Assembly (NCBI GenBank): GCA_900470445.1
Contig: UCAU01000009.1
Coordinates: 1-64,000 of the forward strand
DNA length: 64,000 nt
From: Hyphomicrobiales bacterium
GTDB lineage: Bacteria > Pseudomonadota > Alphaproteobacteria > Rhizobiales > Devosiaceae
Direction of reading: 5' to 3'
Under the pieces are notes generated by a model. The model was not told the origin of the DNA and ran no database searches. It saw only the letters and a program-made list of their open reading frames with translations. This document shows, in pieces, positions 47,236-57,169 of this stretch (position 1 is the stretch's first letter; each line of letters opens with the position of its first letter). The position numbers and the translations under genes were made by a program.

Positions 47236-47419
47236 ATTTTTATTGCCTTCTGCGACCAGGCCCAAGGGCTCGCCATGCACAGCGCTCCCCCAAGCAAACT
47301 CCATTACACCGTTTTACCGTCTTTTTAACCAACGGCAAGGCGGAAGCCTCGACGCGGTTAGCAAATGATTGGTGCACTTGTATTCCTGCAACACCTTGCG
47401 AACCAAGGTTAACCAAAGG

Positions 47420-48556
47420 CTAACCCAGAGCTCTCAGATAGGCAAACAGGGTGTCGTTAAAGAGCGTGAACACCATGAGAGCCAAGACCAGGGCAAACCC
47501 GAAACGGAACCCTATTTCCTGAACTTTCATGCTGAGCGGACGCCCTCGCACGGCTTCGACGAGATAGTACAATAAGTGCCCGCCGTCGAGCATAGGTACG
47601 GGTAAAAGGTTGAAGATTCCGATATTAAGCGACAACAAGGCTGTCAGATTGATCAGCGCGATGATGCCGAGCGTCGCCACTTCCCCGGAAACCTTGGCGA
47701 CTTTGACCGGGCCACCCAATTGTTCGACATCGCCGCGGCCGACGAAAAAATCGCCTAGGAAGGCGCCGGTGCGCTGCACGATGAAGCGAATTTCCTCCAC
47801 CGTCATGCCAATCGCCTCGATTGGGCCGGGCCGATAGAGGCTCACATCGGCCTGATCGACGTTCCGACTCACCCCGATGCGGCCGATCCGCTGGTTGTTG
47901 CCGAAGCGATCCTGCACCTCGACGGCTTCGGGCGTCAGCTCAATGGTCTGGTCGGCGCCATCGCGCTCGATGACGATGTTGACTGGCCGCTGCGGTGCGG
48001 TGGCGATAAAGCGCTGGAAATCGTCGAAGCCATGCACGGCATAGCCATCGACCGACACGACGGTGTCACCCGCTTCCAGCCCCGCCGCCTCGGCAACCGA
48101 GGCCGCCACTACTTCCCCGATCACCGGGGGAATGGTGTAGCGGCCATAGCCGAGCAGCAGGACGTAGAGAATGACAAAGGTGAGGATGACGTTGGCGATG
48201 GGGCCGGCAGCCACTACGGCGATGCGCTGCCACACATTCTTGTTGGCGAACAGCCGCGGCGCGAGTTCGGGATCAATGTTGGCCAGCGCATCATTGTCCG
48301 GCACGCTGGCAGCATTCATATCCCCGACGAACCGCACGTAACCGCCGAGCGGAATTGCGGAAATCCGCCAGCGTGTGCCATGCTTGTCGTCCCAGCCGAT
48401 CAGTTCCGGGCCGAAGCCGACGGAAAAGGTCTGGATCGCCACGCCATTCCAGCGCGCCACCAGGTAATGCCCCATCTCGTGCACGAACACGATGACGGTA
48501 AGCACCGCCAGGAACGGAATGACGTAGGAAAGCAACCAGAAGGCGAAGTCGAACAT
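47420..48556 (-). CDS. rseP: RIP metalloprotease RseP
   Basis: Site-2 protease in the inner membrane; cleaves transmembrane segments such as anti-sigma factors and signal peptides. The 378-aa protein has HEMGH at residues 26-30, a PDZ domain at about 125-210 (EAAGLEAGDTVVSVDGYAVHGFDDFQ) and the second active-site motif NLLPVPMLDGGH near residue 320. Start at MFDFAFWLL with AAGGA upstream; the longer frame to 48640 runs into cdsA. Between cdsA and bamA. Confidence 0.95.
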   Translation of the reverse strand: MFDFAFWLLSYVIPFLAVLTVIVFVHEMGHYLVARWNGVAIQTFSVGFGPELIGWDDKHGTRWRISAIPLGGYVRFVGDMNAASVPDNDALANIDPELAPRLFANKNVWQRIAVVAAGPIANVILTFVILYVLLLGYGRYTIPPVIGEVVAASVAEAAGLEAGDTVVSVDGYAVHGFDDFQRFIATAPQRPVNIVIERDGADQTIELTPEAVEVQDRFGNNQRIGRIGVSRNVDQADVSLYRPGPIEAIGMTVEEIRFIVQRTGAFLGDFFVGRGDVEQLGGPVKVAKVSGEVATLGIIALINLTALLSLNIGIFNLLPVPMLDGGHLLYYLVEAVRGRPLSMKVQEIGFRFGFALVLALMVFTLFNDTLFAYLRALG

Positions 48557-48596
48557 GTCGTTCCTTATCGATCCGGCCACCTTGGCGGCCGGGTCA

Positions 48597-49457
48597 TCAC
48601 CAGTAGAGCAGGCCCTGGGCCACGGCGTCAAAGCCGCCATGCAAGCCGCCCACGATCAAAACCAGCAAGACGCCAAATGTGAGGCTATCGAGCCGGTCCA
48701 TCAGGCCGCCATGACCCGGAATGATATCGCCGCTATCCTTGATGCGGAAATGACGTTTGATTGCGCTTTCGCCCAGATCGCCCAATTGCCCAAGAACGCT
48801 GATCGAAGCCGACAGCACGAGGCCGATCCACCATGGGGAATCCGTGATGATGATCCACAGCAACAGCCCTGCCCCGGTTCCCAGCGCCAACCCGCCGAGT
48901 GCACCCGACCAGGTCTTGGACGGCGAAATATCGGGCGCGAGTTTTTCTCCGCCGATCTGCCTACCGGTAAAAAAGGCTGCAGAATCAGTCATCCACACCA
49001 CCGTGCCGAGATAGAGGCCAGCCCAGACGCCGTGGATCGTGGTGCCCCGCATCATCAGGGCCGCAATGATGATGGAGCCGAAAATCACCAGCCCCAGCAC
49101 CCGCCACCAGATGCCCTCGCCGCGCATTGCCAAAGCGACCACACAAGCCACGGCGATAACGGCCATGCTGCCAAGTGGCCCGAATAGCGGGAAAACCACC
49201 CCGGACAGCGCCACCAGCCCGATCAGCGCCATGCCGCCGGGCGTCAGTGGCGCCCGCGACACCATGGTTTCCCATTCGCGATAGACGCCGCCAAACACCC
49301 CGCCGACCACGGCCGAAAACACATAGCCGCCCAGATAAAGCGCGGTGGCGGTCAAGGCAATCAGAACGGCAGCGGAGGCGAGACGTGGCCCGAGATCGGA
49401 CCACAAACGGCGGCGATTGGCAGAAGGTTCTGACGAGGAATCGCCTGGATTGGTCAA
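48597..49457 (-). CDS. cdsA: phosphatidate cytidylyltransferase
   Basis: Makes CDP-diacylglycerol, the precursor of all phospholipids, in the inner membrane. The 286-aa protein has several helices and the C-terminal signature SAIKRHFRIKDSGDIIPGHGGLMDRLDS. It appears to start at TTG 49457, which overlaps the uppS stop (TTGA). rseP follows after 40 nt. Confidence 0.95.
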   Translation of the reverse strand: MTNPGDSSSEPSANRRRLWSDLGPRLASAAVLIALTATALYLGGYVFSAVVGGVFGGVYREWETMVSRAPLTPGGMALIGLVALSGVVFPLFGPLGSMAVIAVACVVALAMRGEGIWWRVLGLVIFGSIIIAALMMRGTTIHGVWAGLYLGTVVWMTDSAAFFTGRQIGGEKLAPDISPSKTWSGALGGLALGTGAGLLLWIIITDSPWWIGLVLSASISVLGQLGDLGESAIKRHFRIKDSGDIIPGHGGLMDRLDSLTFGVLLVLIVGGLHGGFDAVAQGLLYW

Positions 49458-50215
49458 GGTGATGCCGCCTCGATGCCGCCGAAGCGCCTGACGCGCTGGG
49501 AGAAAATCTCCAGCACACGAAGGAATGTGGCCTCGTCAAAATCGGGCCAATACTCATCCACGAAGACGAATTCCGAATAGGCTGCCTGCCAGAGCAGGAA
49601 ATTGGAAATGCGCTGTTCGCCGCTGGTGCGAACGATCACGTCGGGATGTGGAATGCCGGTTGTATAGAGCGCCGCTTCGATGGTGGCCTCGGTAATATCC
49701 GATGGCGCCAGCCGGCCGGCGGCGACTTCAGTGGCGATCCGCCGTGTCGCGTCGACGATTTCGGCCTTGCCGCCATAGTTGAAGGCGACGATCAGCACGA
49801 GCCCGGTATTGGCAGCCGTCTTGGCCTCGACGTCGTCGATCAGCCGGATCAGCGAGGGCTCGAGCCCGTCGCGCGAGCCGATGATCCGCACCTGCACATT
49901 GTTGCGGATCAGCCGTTGCAAATCCGATGCAACAAAGCGGCGCAACAGATTGAAGATGAAAACAATCTCATCCTTGGGCCGTGTCCAGTTTTCCGACGAG
50001 AAACTGAACACGGTGAGGTTTGCCACGCCGTAATTGATGCACAGCTCGACGAGATTGCGCAGCGCCTTGACGCCCTCGATATGCCCCTCGGTGCGGCGCT
50101 TGCCGCGCGCTTTCGCCCAGCGGCCATTGCCGTCCATGATCACGCCGATATGCGCCGGAATGCGCAGCGACGCAGGCGGAGCGAGTTCGGCAATGCTGGC
50201 GGGGTCGATGGACAT
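49454..50215 (-). CDS. uppS: undecaprenyl diphosphate synthase (isoprenyl transferase)
   Basis: Builds the C55 lipid carrier for peptidoglycan and other wall polymers. The 253-aa cis-prenyltransferase has HIGVIMDGNGRWAKARG (catalytic Asp28), GVANLTVFSFSSENW and RTSGEQRISNFLLWQAAYSEFVFVDEYWPDF. Located between frr and cdsA as in most alphaproteobacteria. Confidence 0.97.
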   Translation of the reverse strand: MSIDPASIAELAPPASLRIPAHIGVIMDGNGRWAKARGKRRTEGHIEGVKALRNLVELCINYGVANLTVFSFSSENWTRPKDEIVFIFNLLRRFVASDLQRLIRNNVQVRIIGSRDGLEPSLIRLIDDVEAKTAANTGLVLIVAFNYGGKAEIVDATRRIATEVAAGRLAPSDITEATIEAALYTTGIPHPDVIVRTSGEQRISNFLLWQAAYSEFVFVDEYWPDFDEATFLRVLEIFSQRVRRFGGIEAASP

Positions 50216-50245
50216 CCACGCTCTCCTGGCGCAGTGGGCGCAAGC

Positions 50246-50806
50246 TTAGACCTGCATGATTTCCTGTTCCTTGGCAGCGACGACACTATCGATTTCGGCC
50301 ACGGCCGCATCGGTCGCCTTCTGCACCAGGTCGGACTGCACACGGGCATCGTCCTGGCTCATATCGCCGTCTTTTTCGGCCTTTTTGAGAATGTCCATGC
50401 CATCGCGGCGGATATGCCGCACCGCCACACGAGCCTGTTCGGCATAATTGTGGGCAACCTTGGTCAGGTCGCGCCGGCGCTCTTCATTGAGCTCAGGCAG
50501 TGGCACGCGAATAATCTGCCCCTCCCCCATCGGGTTGAGCCCCAGGCCGCTATCGCGGATCGCTTTTTCGACGGCGTTGGCCATTGAGCGATCCCACACC
50601 TGCACGCTGAGCATGCGCGGCTCCGGCACCGTCACGGTAGCCACCTGGTTGAGCGGCATGCGCGAACCATAGGCTTCCACCGTTACCGGCTCCAGCAGGC
50701 TCGCGCTAGCGCGGCCCGTGCGCAGTCCGGCCAGTTCCTCGCGCAGCGAAGTGATGGATTTCTGCATGCGGTTTTTGAGTTCGCTCAGGTCGTAGCTGAC
50801 GGCCAT
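50246..50806 (-). CDS. frr: ribosome recycling factor
   Basis: Splits post-termination ribosomes with EF-G. The 186-aa protein has [69 protein letters not shown], all conserved family blocks. It follows pyrH by 18 nt and precedes uppS by 30 nt. Confidence 0.98.
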   Translation of the reverse strand: MAVSYDLSELKNRMQKSITSLREELAGLRTGRASASLLEPVTVEAYGSRMPLNQVATVTVPEPRMLSVQVWDRSMANAVEKAIRDSGLGLNPMGEGQIIRVPLPELNEERRRDLTKVAHNYAEQARVAVRHIRRDGMDILKKAEKDGDMSQDDARVQSDLVQKATDAAVAEIDSVVAAKEQEIMQV

Positions 50807-50824
50807 GGCTAAAGTCCTTCTCGT

Positions 50825-51544
50825 CTAGTTCGATGCGCTGACCAGGGTACTGCGGGTCTTGCCGGCAAGCACACCGGTCAGCCCGCCCGGATCGTCGAGC
50901 GCATATACGATTATCGGCATGGAATTGTCGCGGGCAAGCGCGAAAGCCGCAGTATCCATAACCCTGAGGTTTTTCCCGATGACTTCGTCATAGCTGACGG
51001 TGTCATAGCGGCGCGCATCGGGGTTCTTCATCGGGTCTTCGGTATAAACCCCGTCGACCTTGGTGCCCTTGAGCACAACATCGCATTCAAGCTCGATGGC
51101 GCGCAGCGTGGAAGCGGTGTCTGTCGTAAAGAATGGATTGCCGATGCCGCCGCCCAGTACCACCACAAAACCATCTTCGAGCGCCGATTTGGCGGCGCGA
51201 GCGGTAAAGGTGTCGGCTACGTTGGGCATGGTGACGGCGCTGAATGCCTTGGACTTGATGCCCTGGCGGGAAATCGCGTTGGACAGCGCCAGCGCGTTGA
51301 TCATGGTGCCGAGCATGCCCATCAGGTCCGCAGTGACGCGGTCCGTGCCGTCGGCAGCGCCGGCCATGCCGCGGAAGATATTGCCGCCGCCCACCACGAC
51401 CCCGATCTGCACGCCCGTATTGGCGACATCGGCGATCTGCTTGGCGATGGCCTGCAAAAAGGGTGGTTCGATACCGAAGGAATTATCCCCCGCCAGCGCT
51501 TCGCCCGAGACCTTGAGCAGAATGCGTTTGTAGGCAGGCGCCAT
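50825..51544 (-). CDS. pyrH: uridylate kinase
   Basis: Phosphorylates UMP to UDP. The 239-aa amino-acid-kinase-fold protein has RILLKVSGEALAG at the start, GVVVGGGNIFRG, DLMGMLGTMINALAL and VDGVYTEDPMKNPDAR. It begins a transcript with frr; 199 nt separate it from tsf. Confidence 0.98.
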   Translation of the reverse strand: MAPAYKRILLKVSGEALAGDNSFGIEPPFLQAIAKQIADVANTGVQIGVVVGGGNIFRGMAGAADGTDRVTADLMGMLGTMINALALSNAISRQGIKSKAFSAVTMPNVADTFTARAAKSALEDGFVVVLGGGIGNPFFTTDTASTLRAIELECDVVLKGTKVDGVYTEDPMKNPDARRYDTVSYDEVIGKNLRVMDTAAFALARDNSMPIIVYALDDPGGLTGVLAGKTRSTLVSASN

Positions 51545-51710
51545 CGGCGAACCCCTTCAAGAAAAATTGTTTTGGGGCACCGAATCCGGCGGCACCCGCG
51601 CGACACTAGGCAATCGTGCTGCCAAGGGGAAGCACTGAACCCATGCAAATTGTAGCTAGGCGAGGTTTCTGCGCTCAATCCCCGGCCAAATCATGGCCAG
51701 ACGGAGAGCA

Positions 51711-51736
51711 GCGGACGGGCCCGAAGGCCCATCCGC
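51711..51736 (-). other. hairpin with UUCG loop downstream of tsf
   Basis: On the minus strand GCGGATGGGCC-TTCG-GGCCCGTCCGC forms an 11-nt stem (one G-T pair) closed by the very stable UUCG loop. It begins 7 nt after the tsf stop. No T-run follows, so it may stabilise the mRNA or work with Rho instead of ending transcription itself. Confidence 0.6.
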
Positions 51737-51743
51737 AAGTGGC

Positions 51744-52670
51744 TTACTTGACGCCGGCAGTAGCGGCGACTTCGGCGGCAAAGTCGGTCTCGACCTTCTC
51801 GATGCCCTCGCCCAGTGCGAAACGCACGAACTTGGTCAGCTTGATCGGAGCGCCGACATCCTTCTCGGCGTTCTTGAGCACGTCGGCGACCTTGGTCTCG
51901 CCATCGACGACGAACACCTGGCTGAGCAGCGTGACTTCCTCGAAATACTTGCGCATGCGGCCTTCGACCATCTTTTCAGCGATCTCGGCCGACTTGCCCG
52001 ATTCTTTGACCTGCTCAAGAATGATGGCGCGCTCGCGAGCGACCACATCCTGGTCCAGTTCGTCGGGGGCAATGGCCTGCGGCTGAGCGGCGGCGATGTG
52101 CATAGCGAGCTGCTTGCCGAGAGCCGACAGGGCAGCCTTGTCGCCGGTCGACTCGAGAGCCACCAGGATGGCGATCTTGCCGAGACCCGGCTTGACCGCA
52201 TTATGCACATAGCTTTCCACCACGCCGTCGGTGACCGAAACGGTCTGCGTGCGGCGCAGGTTCATGTTCTCGCCGATCTTGGCGATGGCTTCGGTCAGTT
52301 CGGCCGAAACCGAATGGCCCGAGCCGGGGAACGGCATTTCGCCGAGCTTGACCACGTCGCCATCGGCGTCGAGCGCCAGCTTGGCAACATTGCTCACGAT
52401 CGACTGGAACTGCTGGTTGAGCGCGACGAAGTCGGTTTCGGAATTGACTTCGACGGCAGCCGCGGTGGTGCCATTGGTGGCAACGCCAACCAGGCCTTCG
52501 GCCGCAACGCGGTCAGCCTTCTTGGCAGCCTTGGCCAGGCCGCGCGTGCGCAGCCAATCGACTGCTGCTTCCATGTCGCCATTGGTTTCGGCCAGGGCCT
52601 TCTTGCAGTCCATCATGCCGACGCCGGTCGCGTCACGGAGCTGCTTAACCAGTGCTGCTGTGATTTCCAT
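51744..52670 (-). CDS. tsf: translation elongation factor Ts
   Basis: Nucleotide exchange factor for EF-Tu. The 308-aa protein has [23 protein letters not shown] (N-terminal domain), then [13 protein letters not shown] and the dimerisation core. Start at MEITAALV with AAGAGG upstream; the longer frame is not family-like. It follows rpsB with a hairpin in the gap. Confidence 0.98.
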   Translation of the reverse strand: MEITAALVKQLRDATGVGMMDCKKALAETNGDMEAAVDWLRTRGLAKAAKKADRVAAEGLVGVATNGTTAAAVEVNSETDFVALNQQFQSIVSNVAKLALDADGDVVKLGEMPFPGSGHSVSAELTEAIAKIGENMNLRRTQTVSVTDGVVESYVHNAVKPGLGKIAILVALESTGDKAALSALGKQLAMHIAAAQPQAIAPDELDQDVVARERAIILEQVKESGKSAEIAEKMVEGRMRKYFEEVTLLSQVFVVDGETKVADVLKNAEKDVGAPIKLTKFVRFALGEGIEKVETDFAAEVAATAGVK

Positions 52671-52684
52671 GGGTACACCTCTTG

Positions 52685-52704
52685 GCGGCCCCTCGCGGGG
52701 CCGC
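52685..52704 (-). other. hairpin between rpsB and tsf
   Basis: GCGGCCCC (52685-52692) and GGGGCCGC (52697-52704) form a perfect 8-nt stem with a 4-nt loop. On the mRNA it ends just before the AAGAGG ribosome-binding site of tsf. No T-run follows. It may reduce or tune tsf expression relative to rpsB. Confidence 0.6.
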
Positions 52705-52740
52705 ATATTTCAGATCAAAACGAAATCGGATTTAGCCGAC

Positions 52741-53511
52741 TTAGTTGACACTTGCTTCGTCGGCCGGCAGGTCTTCAGCCGGAGCGCGCTCGGAAGCACC
52801 CAGATCCGCGCCGAGAGCCGAGGACGAACGGCCGATGCCGTCGATCGCAGCCTTGGAGACCAGCGACACATAGAGCTCGAGAGCGCGCGACGCGTCATCA
52901 TTGCCCGGGATCGGGTAATCGACGGTGTCGGGATCGCAATTGGTGTCGACGATCGCCACGACTGGGATACCCAGACGACGGGCTTCCTTGATCGCGTTGG
53001 CTTCCTTGTTGGTGTCGATGACGAACAGCAAGGACGGCAGGTTGCCCATGTCCTTGATACCGCCCAGGTCACGCTCGAGGCGTTCCTGCTCGCGGCTCAT
53101 CATCAGGCGTTCCTTCTTGGTGCGGAGCGCGAGTTCGTCTTCGCTCAGCGACTCGAGTTCGCGCAGGCGCGAGATCGAGTTCGAGATGGTCTGCCAGTTG
53201 GTCAGCGTGCCGCCGAGCCAACGCGAGTTGACATAGTACTGGGCCGACTGCTTGGCGGCATCAGCCACCAGGGGAGCCGCCTGGCGCTTGGTGCCAACGA
53301 ACAGCACGCGGCCACCGTCAGCAACGGTGTCCGAGATCAGCTGCAGCGCGCGGCTCAGGGCCGGCACGGTCTGGCTCAGGTCGAGAATGTGGATGTCGTT
53401 GCGAACGCCGAAAATATAGCGCTCCATCTTCGGGTTCCAGCGATGCTTCTGGTGACCAAAGTGAACGCCTGCTTCGAGCAATTGACGCATAGAAAAATCG
53501 GGCAGTGCCAT
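52741..53511 (-). CDS. rpsB: 30S ribosomal protein S2
   Basis: Small-subunit ribosomal protein. The 256-aa protein starts [21 protein letters not shown] and has [39 protein letters not shown] and [18 protein letters not shown] lies 8 nt before the ATG; the open frame extends 12 codons upstream without support. rpsB-tsf order is universal in bacteria. Confidence 0.98.
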   Translation of the reverse strand: MALPDFSMRQLLEAGVHFGHQKHRWNPKMERYIFGVRNDIHILDLSQTVPALSRALQLISDTVADGGRVLFVGTKRQAAPLVADAAKQSAQYYVNSRWLGGTLTNWQTISNSISRLRELESLSEDELALRTKKERLMMSREQERLERDLGGIKDMGNLPSLLFVIDTNKEANAIKEARRLGIPVVAIVDTNCDPDTVDYPIPGNDDASRALELYVSLVSKAAIDGIGRSSSALGADLGASERAPAEDLPADEASVN

Positions 53512-53690
53512 GATGGCTGCTCCTTGTTTACCGGTTGATGCCTCCACGAAACATTGCGACGGTCTCCCGCCACCGGATGGTTCTTCAGTTTCCCGAAAAG
53601 CCTGTCTCGTGTGTGAAATCGCGCTGACACGCAGTCAAACGCAGGGGCGATATAGGGGAAGCAGCCTCAGAAGGCAAGCGCTACCGCGTT

Positions 53691-53981
53691 TTAGGGCTTG
53701 CCCGGTTTGGCCGGCTCGACGGCGGTGAAGGCCAGACCGACCTCGTCTTCACTGCGCCAGACCACGCGATAAGGTTCGATCTGGTGGCGATCGGGGATCA
53801 GGATATAGGCTGCGTCGGGGATATCCTCGGTTGAGGCGAAGGACAGCTTGGCGCCCTCCGGCGAGATATTCCGGATCGTGCCGGTTTTGCGGACAATGCC
53901 GTCCTCGTGCACCAGGGTGGTCTCCACCTTGGCGGCTTGCCGCGGCACTTTGCGACGCTCGATCTTGGGAGTGGGTGTCAT
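53691..53981 (-). CDS. PilZ domain protein
   Basis: A 96-aa single PilZ domain, the cyclic-di-GMP binding fold. The RxxxR motif is R10-K-V-P-R14 and the second motif is N38-I-S-P-E-G43, matching (D/N)xSxxG. Both c-di-GMP contact motifs are therefore present. The end is Pro/Lys-rich. It is a free-standing gene between rpsB and the oxidoreductase gene, with its own short upstream regions. Confidence 0.85.
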   Translation of the reverse strand: MTPTPKIERRKVPRQAAKVETTLVHEDGIVRKTGTIRNISPEGAKLSFASTEDIPDAAYILIPDRHQIEPYRVVWRSEDEVGLAFTAVEPAKPGKP

Positions 53982-54149
53982 GACCTTTGCCCGGTTGCAC
54001 CTATGTTGTAGCGGTTTTGGGTCACTATCGGATTACACAATTCGATGCGTTTTTAGCTATCCGGCAAGGACTGCTTCGTGAACTGCGAGCCTGTTTCCGC
54101 GGGCACAACATCGCGCTAACCTCGCCATGCGCAATAAGGAGGTCGAGCG

Positions 54150-54764
54150 ATGAAATTTGGCGTGATGGGAACCGGACAGGTCGGTACAACTATTGGCGGC
54201 AAGCTGCAGGCGCTGGGACATGATGTGGTCTTCGGCTCGCGATCGCCAGAGGGCGGCAAGGCGAGCCGCGTCGGTGCTGAAACCGGCATCAGGGTCGCGA
54301 GCCACCAGGAAGCCGCCGAGCACGGCGAATGGATCGTCAATGCCCTGCCCGGCGAGCATGCCCTCGCCTCCCTGACGGGCTGCGCACTCGACGGTAAAAT
54401 TCTCGTCGATATCGGCAATTATGAAGCGGCTGTCGACGGCCCCATCGCCATGCCGCTCGGCCAAGCGCTGCAGGCGGCCTTTCCGGCGGTACGGCTGATA
54501 AAGACGCTCAACAGCGTCAGCGCCCATCTCATGGTGGATCCCGACAGCCTGGGCGCAGACCATAGCGTCTTTCTCGCGGGCAATGATGCGGCTGCCCGAG
54601 CGGAGGTCGAGACATTGCTGCGCGCATTCGGCTGGCGATCGATCCTTGATCTGGGGGATTTGGAAGCCTGTCGCGCCATGGAAGAGCTGGTGCCGATGTG
54701 GATGCGCCTGTTCGGCAAGTTCGGCGATCCCAACTTCAATTTGCTGGTGGCGCGGCAGCGTTGA
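54150..54764 (+). CDS. NAD(P)-binding oxidoreductase, F420-dependent NADP reductase-like
   Basis: A 204-aa Rossmann protein. GTGQVG at residues 7-12 is the dinucleotide-binding loop, and VFGSRSPEGGK right after the second strand (Ser/Arg) suggests NADP(H) preference. Later parts are GKILVDIGNYEA, VRLIKTLNSVSA and a C-terminal MEELVPMWMRLF. This matches the F420-oxidoreductase-like family (NpdG/YRXB), which in proteobacteria need not use F420. The substrate is unknown. AAGGAGG stands before the ATG. Confidence 0.8.
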   Translation: MKFGVMGTGQVGTTIGGKLQALGHDVVFGSRSPEGGKASRVGAETGIRVASHQEAAEHGEWIVNALPGEHALASLTGCALDGKILVDIGNYEAAVDGPIAMPLGQALQAAFPAVRLIKTLNSVSAHLMVDPDSLGADHSVFLAGNDAAARAEVETLLRAFGWRSILDLGDLEACRAMEELVPMWMRLFGKFGDPNFNLLVARQR

Positions 54765-55148
54765 AAGTTATCCACAAGAACGGAATGTCCGTTTCATTGT
54801 GACAGCGATACGGATGATGCGTTCGAATAACGCGGAGCGTGAGGGGGCGCCATATAGCCCGTTTTGCCACAAAATCGAGCACGCGTGCAGTGGGACTCCG
54901 CACTCGCACCACGCCGCTCCTGCCCTTGCGAACGGCCGAGTGGCAGGCTGTTACAAGACCGTCGCAAACTTATGGTTACAACGCGGCCGCCGAGACGTTG
55001 TGTCCGGTAGCGGGTTTCCGCTTGCACACGCTCGCAATGAATAGTTAGTCTTGCTTCCAGCATTGGCACAAGACCGATGAAATCTGCGGGCGGAACAAAC
55101 CGTCGAGTGGAACATCCGTTCGAAAACGGACTTTGGGAGACAACAACG
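54765..55148. promoter_or_regulatory. 384-nt intergenic region upstream of the phosphodiester-type importer
   Basis: No supported gene. Just after the oxidoreductase stop lies TTATCCACA (54768-54776), identical to the DnaA-box consensus but single. GTTACAA occurs twice as a direct repeat at 54950-54956 and 54975-54981, 25 nt apart, and is a candidate regulator site. The leader ends with GGGAGA 8-9 nt before the binding-protein start. Confidence 0.45.
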
Positions 55149-56297
55149 ATGAAACGGCGTGATTTCATGCTCGCTGCCGGCACTGTCGCCGGCGCCCTTA
55201 TGCTGCCCCGCATGACGTTCGGTGCCGAGGGCACGATCGACTGGTACACCAGCTCGGATCAGAACGTGCTCGACTTCTGGACCAATGTGGTGAAGCCGAA
55301 GTTCGAGGCTGCAAATCCCGGCCTGACGCTGAACCTGGTTGATGGTGGCGATGGCGCCGGCGTCGCAGCGATCGGCGACCGCGCTCTGGCGGCTCTGGCC
55401 TCTGGTGCCGATCCGCAGGCTGATATCTTCGAAGGCTTCGATACCCGCGTGACGGTCGATGGTATTGCCAAGGGCCTCTATGTCGATTTCGAAAAAGCCG
55501 GCCTTTCCAACTATTCCAAGATCAATCCGCTGGCTTTCGATACGCCGACCAACCTGCCCTATCGTGGCTCGCAGGTTTTGCTGGCCTATGACACCACCAA
55601 GCTCGATCCGGCCAATGTCCCCAAGACCTGGCCTGACCTGGTTGCCTGGATCAAGGCCAATCCCGGCCAGTTCATCTATAATCGTCCCAACAAGGGCGGC
55701 TCGGGCGGCAATTTCGTGCGCCGCGCGATTTTCGAAGCGAACGGCAAGGACCCGAGCAAGTTCACCGTCGACAATTACACCCAGGAAACCGGCGATGCCA
55801 TGCTGAACCCGGCATGGGATATCCTGAAGGACCTGGCCCCGTCCCTGTTCGATGGCGGCGCCTACACTTCGGGCAATACCCAGTCGCTGCAGCTGCTCGG
55901 CCAGTCGGCCGTGACCATGATCCCGACCTGGTCCGATCAGGCCCTTTCAGCCATTTCGCAGGGCGTGCTGCCGGAAACCACAGGTCTGGTTCAGCTCTCC
56001 GATCTCGGCCTGCCGGGCGGTTTCACCAAGATCGCCGTTCTCAGCAACGGCGTGAACAAGGAAGCGGCGCTCAAGCTGTCCGATTTCGTGCTCAGCGAAG
56101 AAATCCAGTCGGCTGTGCTGACCGAACTGGGTGGTTTCCCCGGCGTGTCCTGGGACTATGTCTCGGCCGACCTGCGCGAGAAGTTCAAGGATATCATTCC
56201 GAGCTCGATCCCGTTCTTCCCGGGCGGTGATTGGGAAAAGGCCGTCAATGACGGCTGGTATCGTGCTGTTGCTCCGAACGTGGATCCCAATTCGTGA
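55149..56297 (+). CDS. ABC transporter solute-binding protein, AfuA/PotD-like
   Basis: A 382-aa periplasmic receptor. The signal sequence MKRRDFMLAAGTVAGALML has a twin-arginine motif (RRDFM), so export by Tat is likely, ending around TFGA. The mature part shows TIDWYTSSDQNVLDFW, an ADIFEGFD stretch and FIYNRPNKGGSGGNFVRR, which may bind a charged ligand. Start at 55149; the longer frame lacks a signal peptide. First gene of a six-gene run. AfuA relatives bind iron or sugar phosphates. Confidence 0.87.
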   Translation: MKRRDFMLAAGTVAGALMLPRMTFGAEGTIDWYTSSDQNVLDFWTNVVKPKFEAANPGLTLNLVDGGDGAGVAAIGDRALAALASGADPQADIFEGFDTRVTVDGIAKGLYVDFEKAGLSNYSKINPLAFDTPTNLPYRGSQVLLAYDTTKLDPANVPKTWPDLVAWIKANPGQFIYNRPNKGGSGGNFVRRAIFEANGKDPSKFTVDNYTQETGDAMLNPAWDILKDLAPSLFDGGAYTSGNTQSLQLLGQSAVTMIPTWSDQALSAISQGVLPETTGLVQLSDLGLPGGFTKIAVLSNGVNKEAALKLSDFVLSEEIQSAVLTELGGFPGVSWDYVSADLREKFKDIIPSSIPFFPGGDWEKAVNDGWYRAVAPNVDPNS

Positions 56298-57169
56298 CAG
56301 CGGTCACCTCCGGCCCGATCGCGGCCGCGCCCGCAACTCGCAAGAGGCCAATTGGCCTCTTGCTCGTCGCTATTCCCGTGCTGATGGTGATCTGGCTGGT
56401 GATCTGGCCGATCATTTCGGCTGTCATAACCACGCTCTGGGTCAAGACTCCGGAAGGCAGCGCCTTTTCCGTCGACACCTATCGCTTCTTCTTTTCCGAC
56501 GGCTATAGCCTGTCAAATCTGTCGCTGACGCTATGGACAACCGGTGTTTGCGCCATTCTGCTGCTGATCGTGTGCCTGCCCATCGCGCTGTATCTGCGCT
56601 TTTCCAATAGCCGCGTTTCGGCCTATGTGCAGGGCCTCGCCATCTTCCCGATGTTCGTGCCCTCGATCATTCTGAGCTTCGCCTTTATCCGCGTGCTTGG
56701 CCCCAATGGCACTGTCGATCTGCTGCTCAATGCGGTAAACCTGCCCAAAATCCGCACGCCCTACCTTACCCCCTGGGGGCCGGTGATTGGCTTGGTCTGG
56801 GACAATATTCCGCTGACCGTGCTGATCCTGCTGTCGGGGCTGGGGGCGGTGTCCAACCAGTCCATCGAGGCGGCGCGGGATGTGGGCGCGGGGCGCTTTG
56901 CTGTGCTCTGGCACATCATCCTGCCGCGCATTTCCAATTCCATTCTGGTCGCCATCTCGTTTGCCGTTCTGGGCATTTTCTCGGCCTTCACCCTGCCCTA
57001 TGTGCTGGGGCCGGCGGCGCCGGAAATGATGGGTCCGTTCATGCAGCGCACCTTCCGCGAATTGTTCGAGCCGCGCACCGCCATTACCCAAGCCGTTGTA
57101 ACCTTCGGGTTCTGCATCGTGTTTGGGCTCTTTTATGTGCGCTCCGTCGCCAAGAACAGGACGACCTGA
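56294..57169 (+). CDS. ABC transporter permease 1 (spermidine/iron/sugar-phosphate class)
   Basis: A 291-aa permease with six helices (the first about residues 18-40). The EAA loop reads SIEAARDVGAGRFAVLWHIILPRI. It starts at GTG overlapping the binding-protein stop (GTGA) and its stop overlaps the second permease by one base. The class is that of PotB/AfuB-half proteins with separate partners. Confidence 0.9.
   Translation: MTAVTSGPIAAAPATRKRPIGLLLVAIPVLMVIWLVIWPIISAVITTLWVKTPEGSAFSVDTYRFFFSDGYSLSNLSLTLWTTGVCAILLLIVCLPIALYLRFSNSRVSAYVQGLAIFPMFVPSIILSFAFIRVLGPNGTVDLLLNAVNLPKIRTPYLTPWGPVIGLVWDNIPLTVLILLSGLGAVSNQSIEAARDVGAGRFAVLWHIILPRISNSILVAISFAVLGIFSAFTLPYVLGPAAPEMMGPFMQRTFRELFEPRTAITQAVVTFGFCIVFGLFYVRSVAKNRTT

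Noticed and set aside
47236-47419. Possible regulator site GGTTA...TAACC between rseP and bamA
   Set aside because: Arms of only 5 nt, partly inside the rseP end; not above chance.
54768-54776. DnaA-box sequence TTATCCACA as a hint of a replication origin
   Set aside because: A single copy with no cluster, no AT-rich unwinding region and no dnaA, hemE or parA genes nearby.
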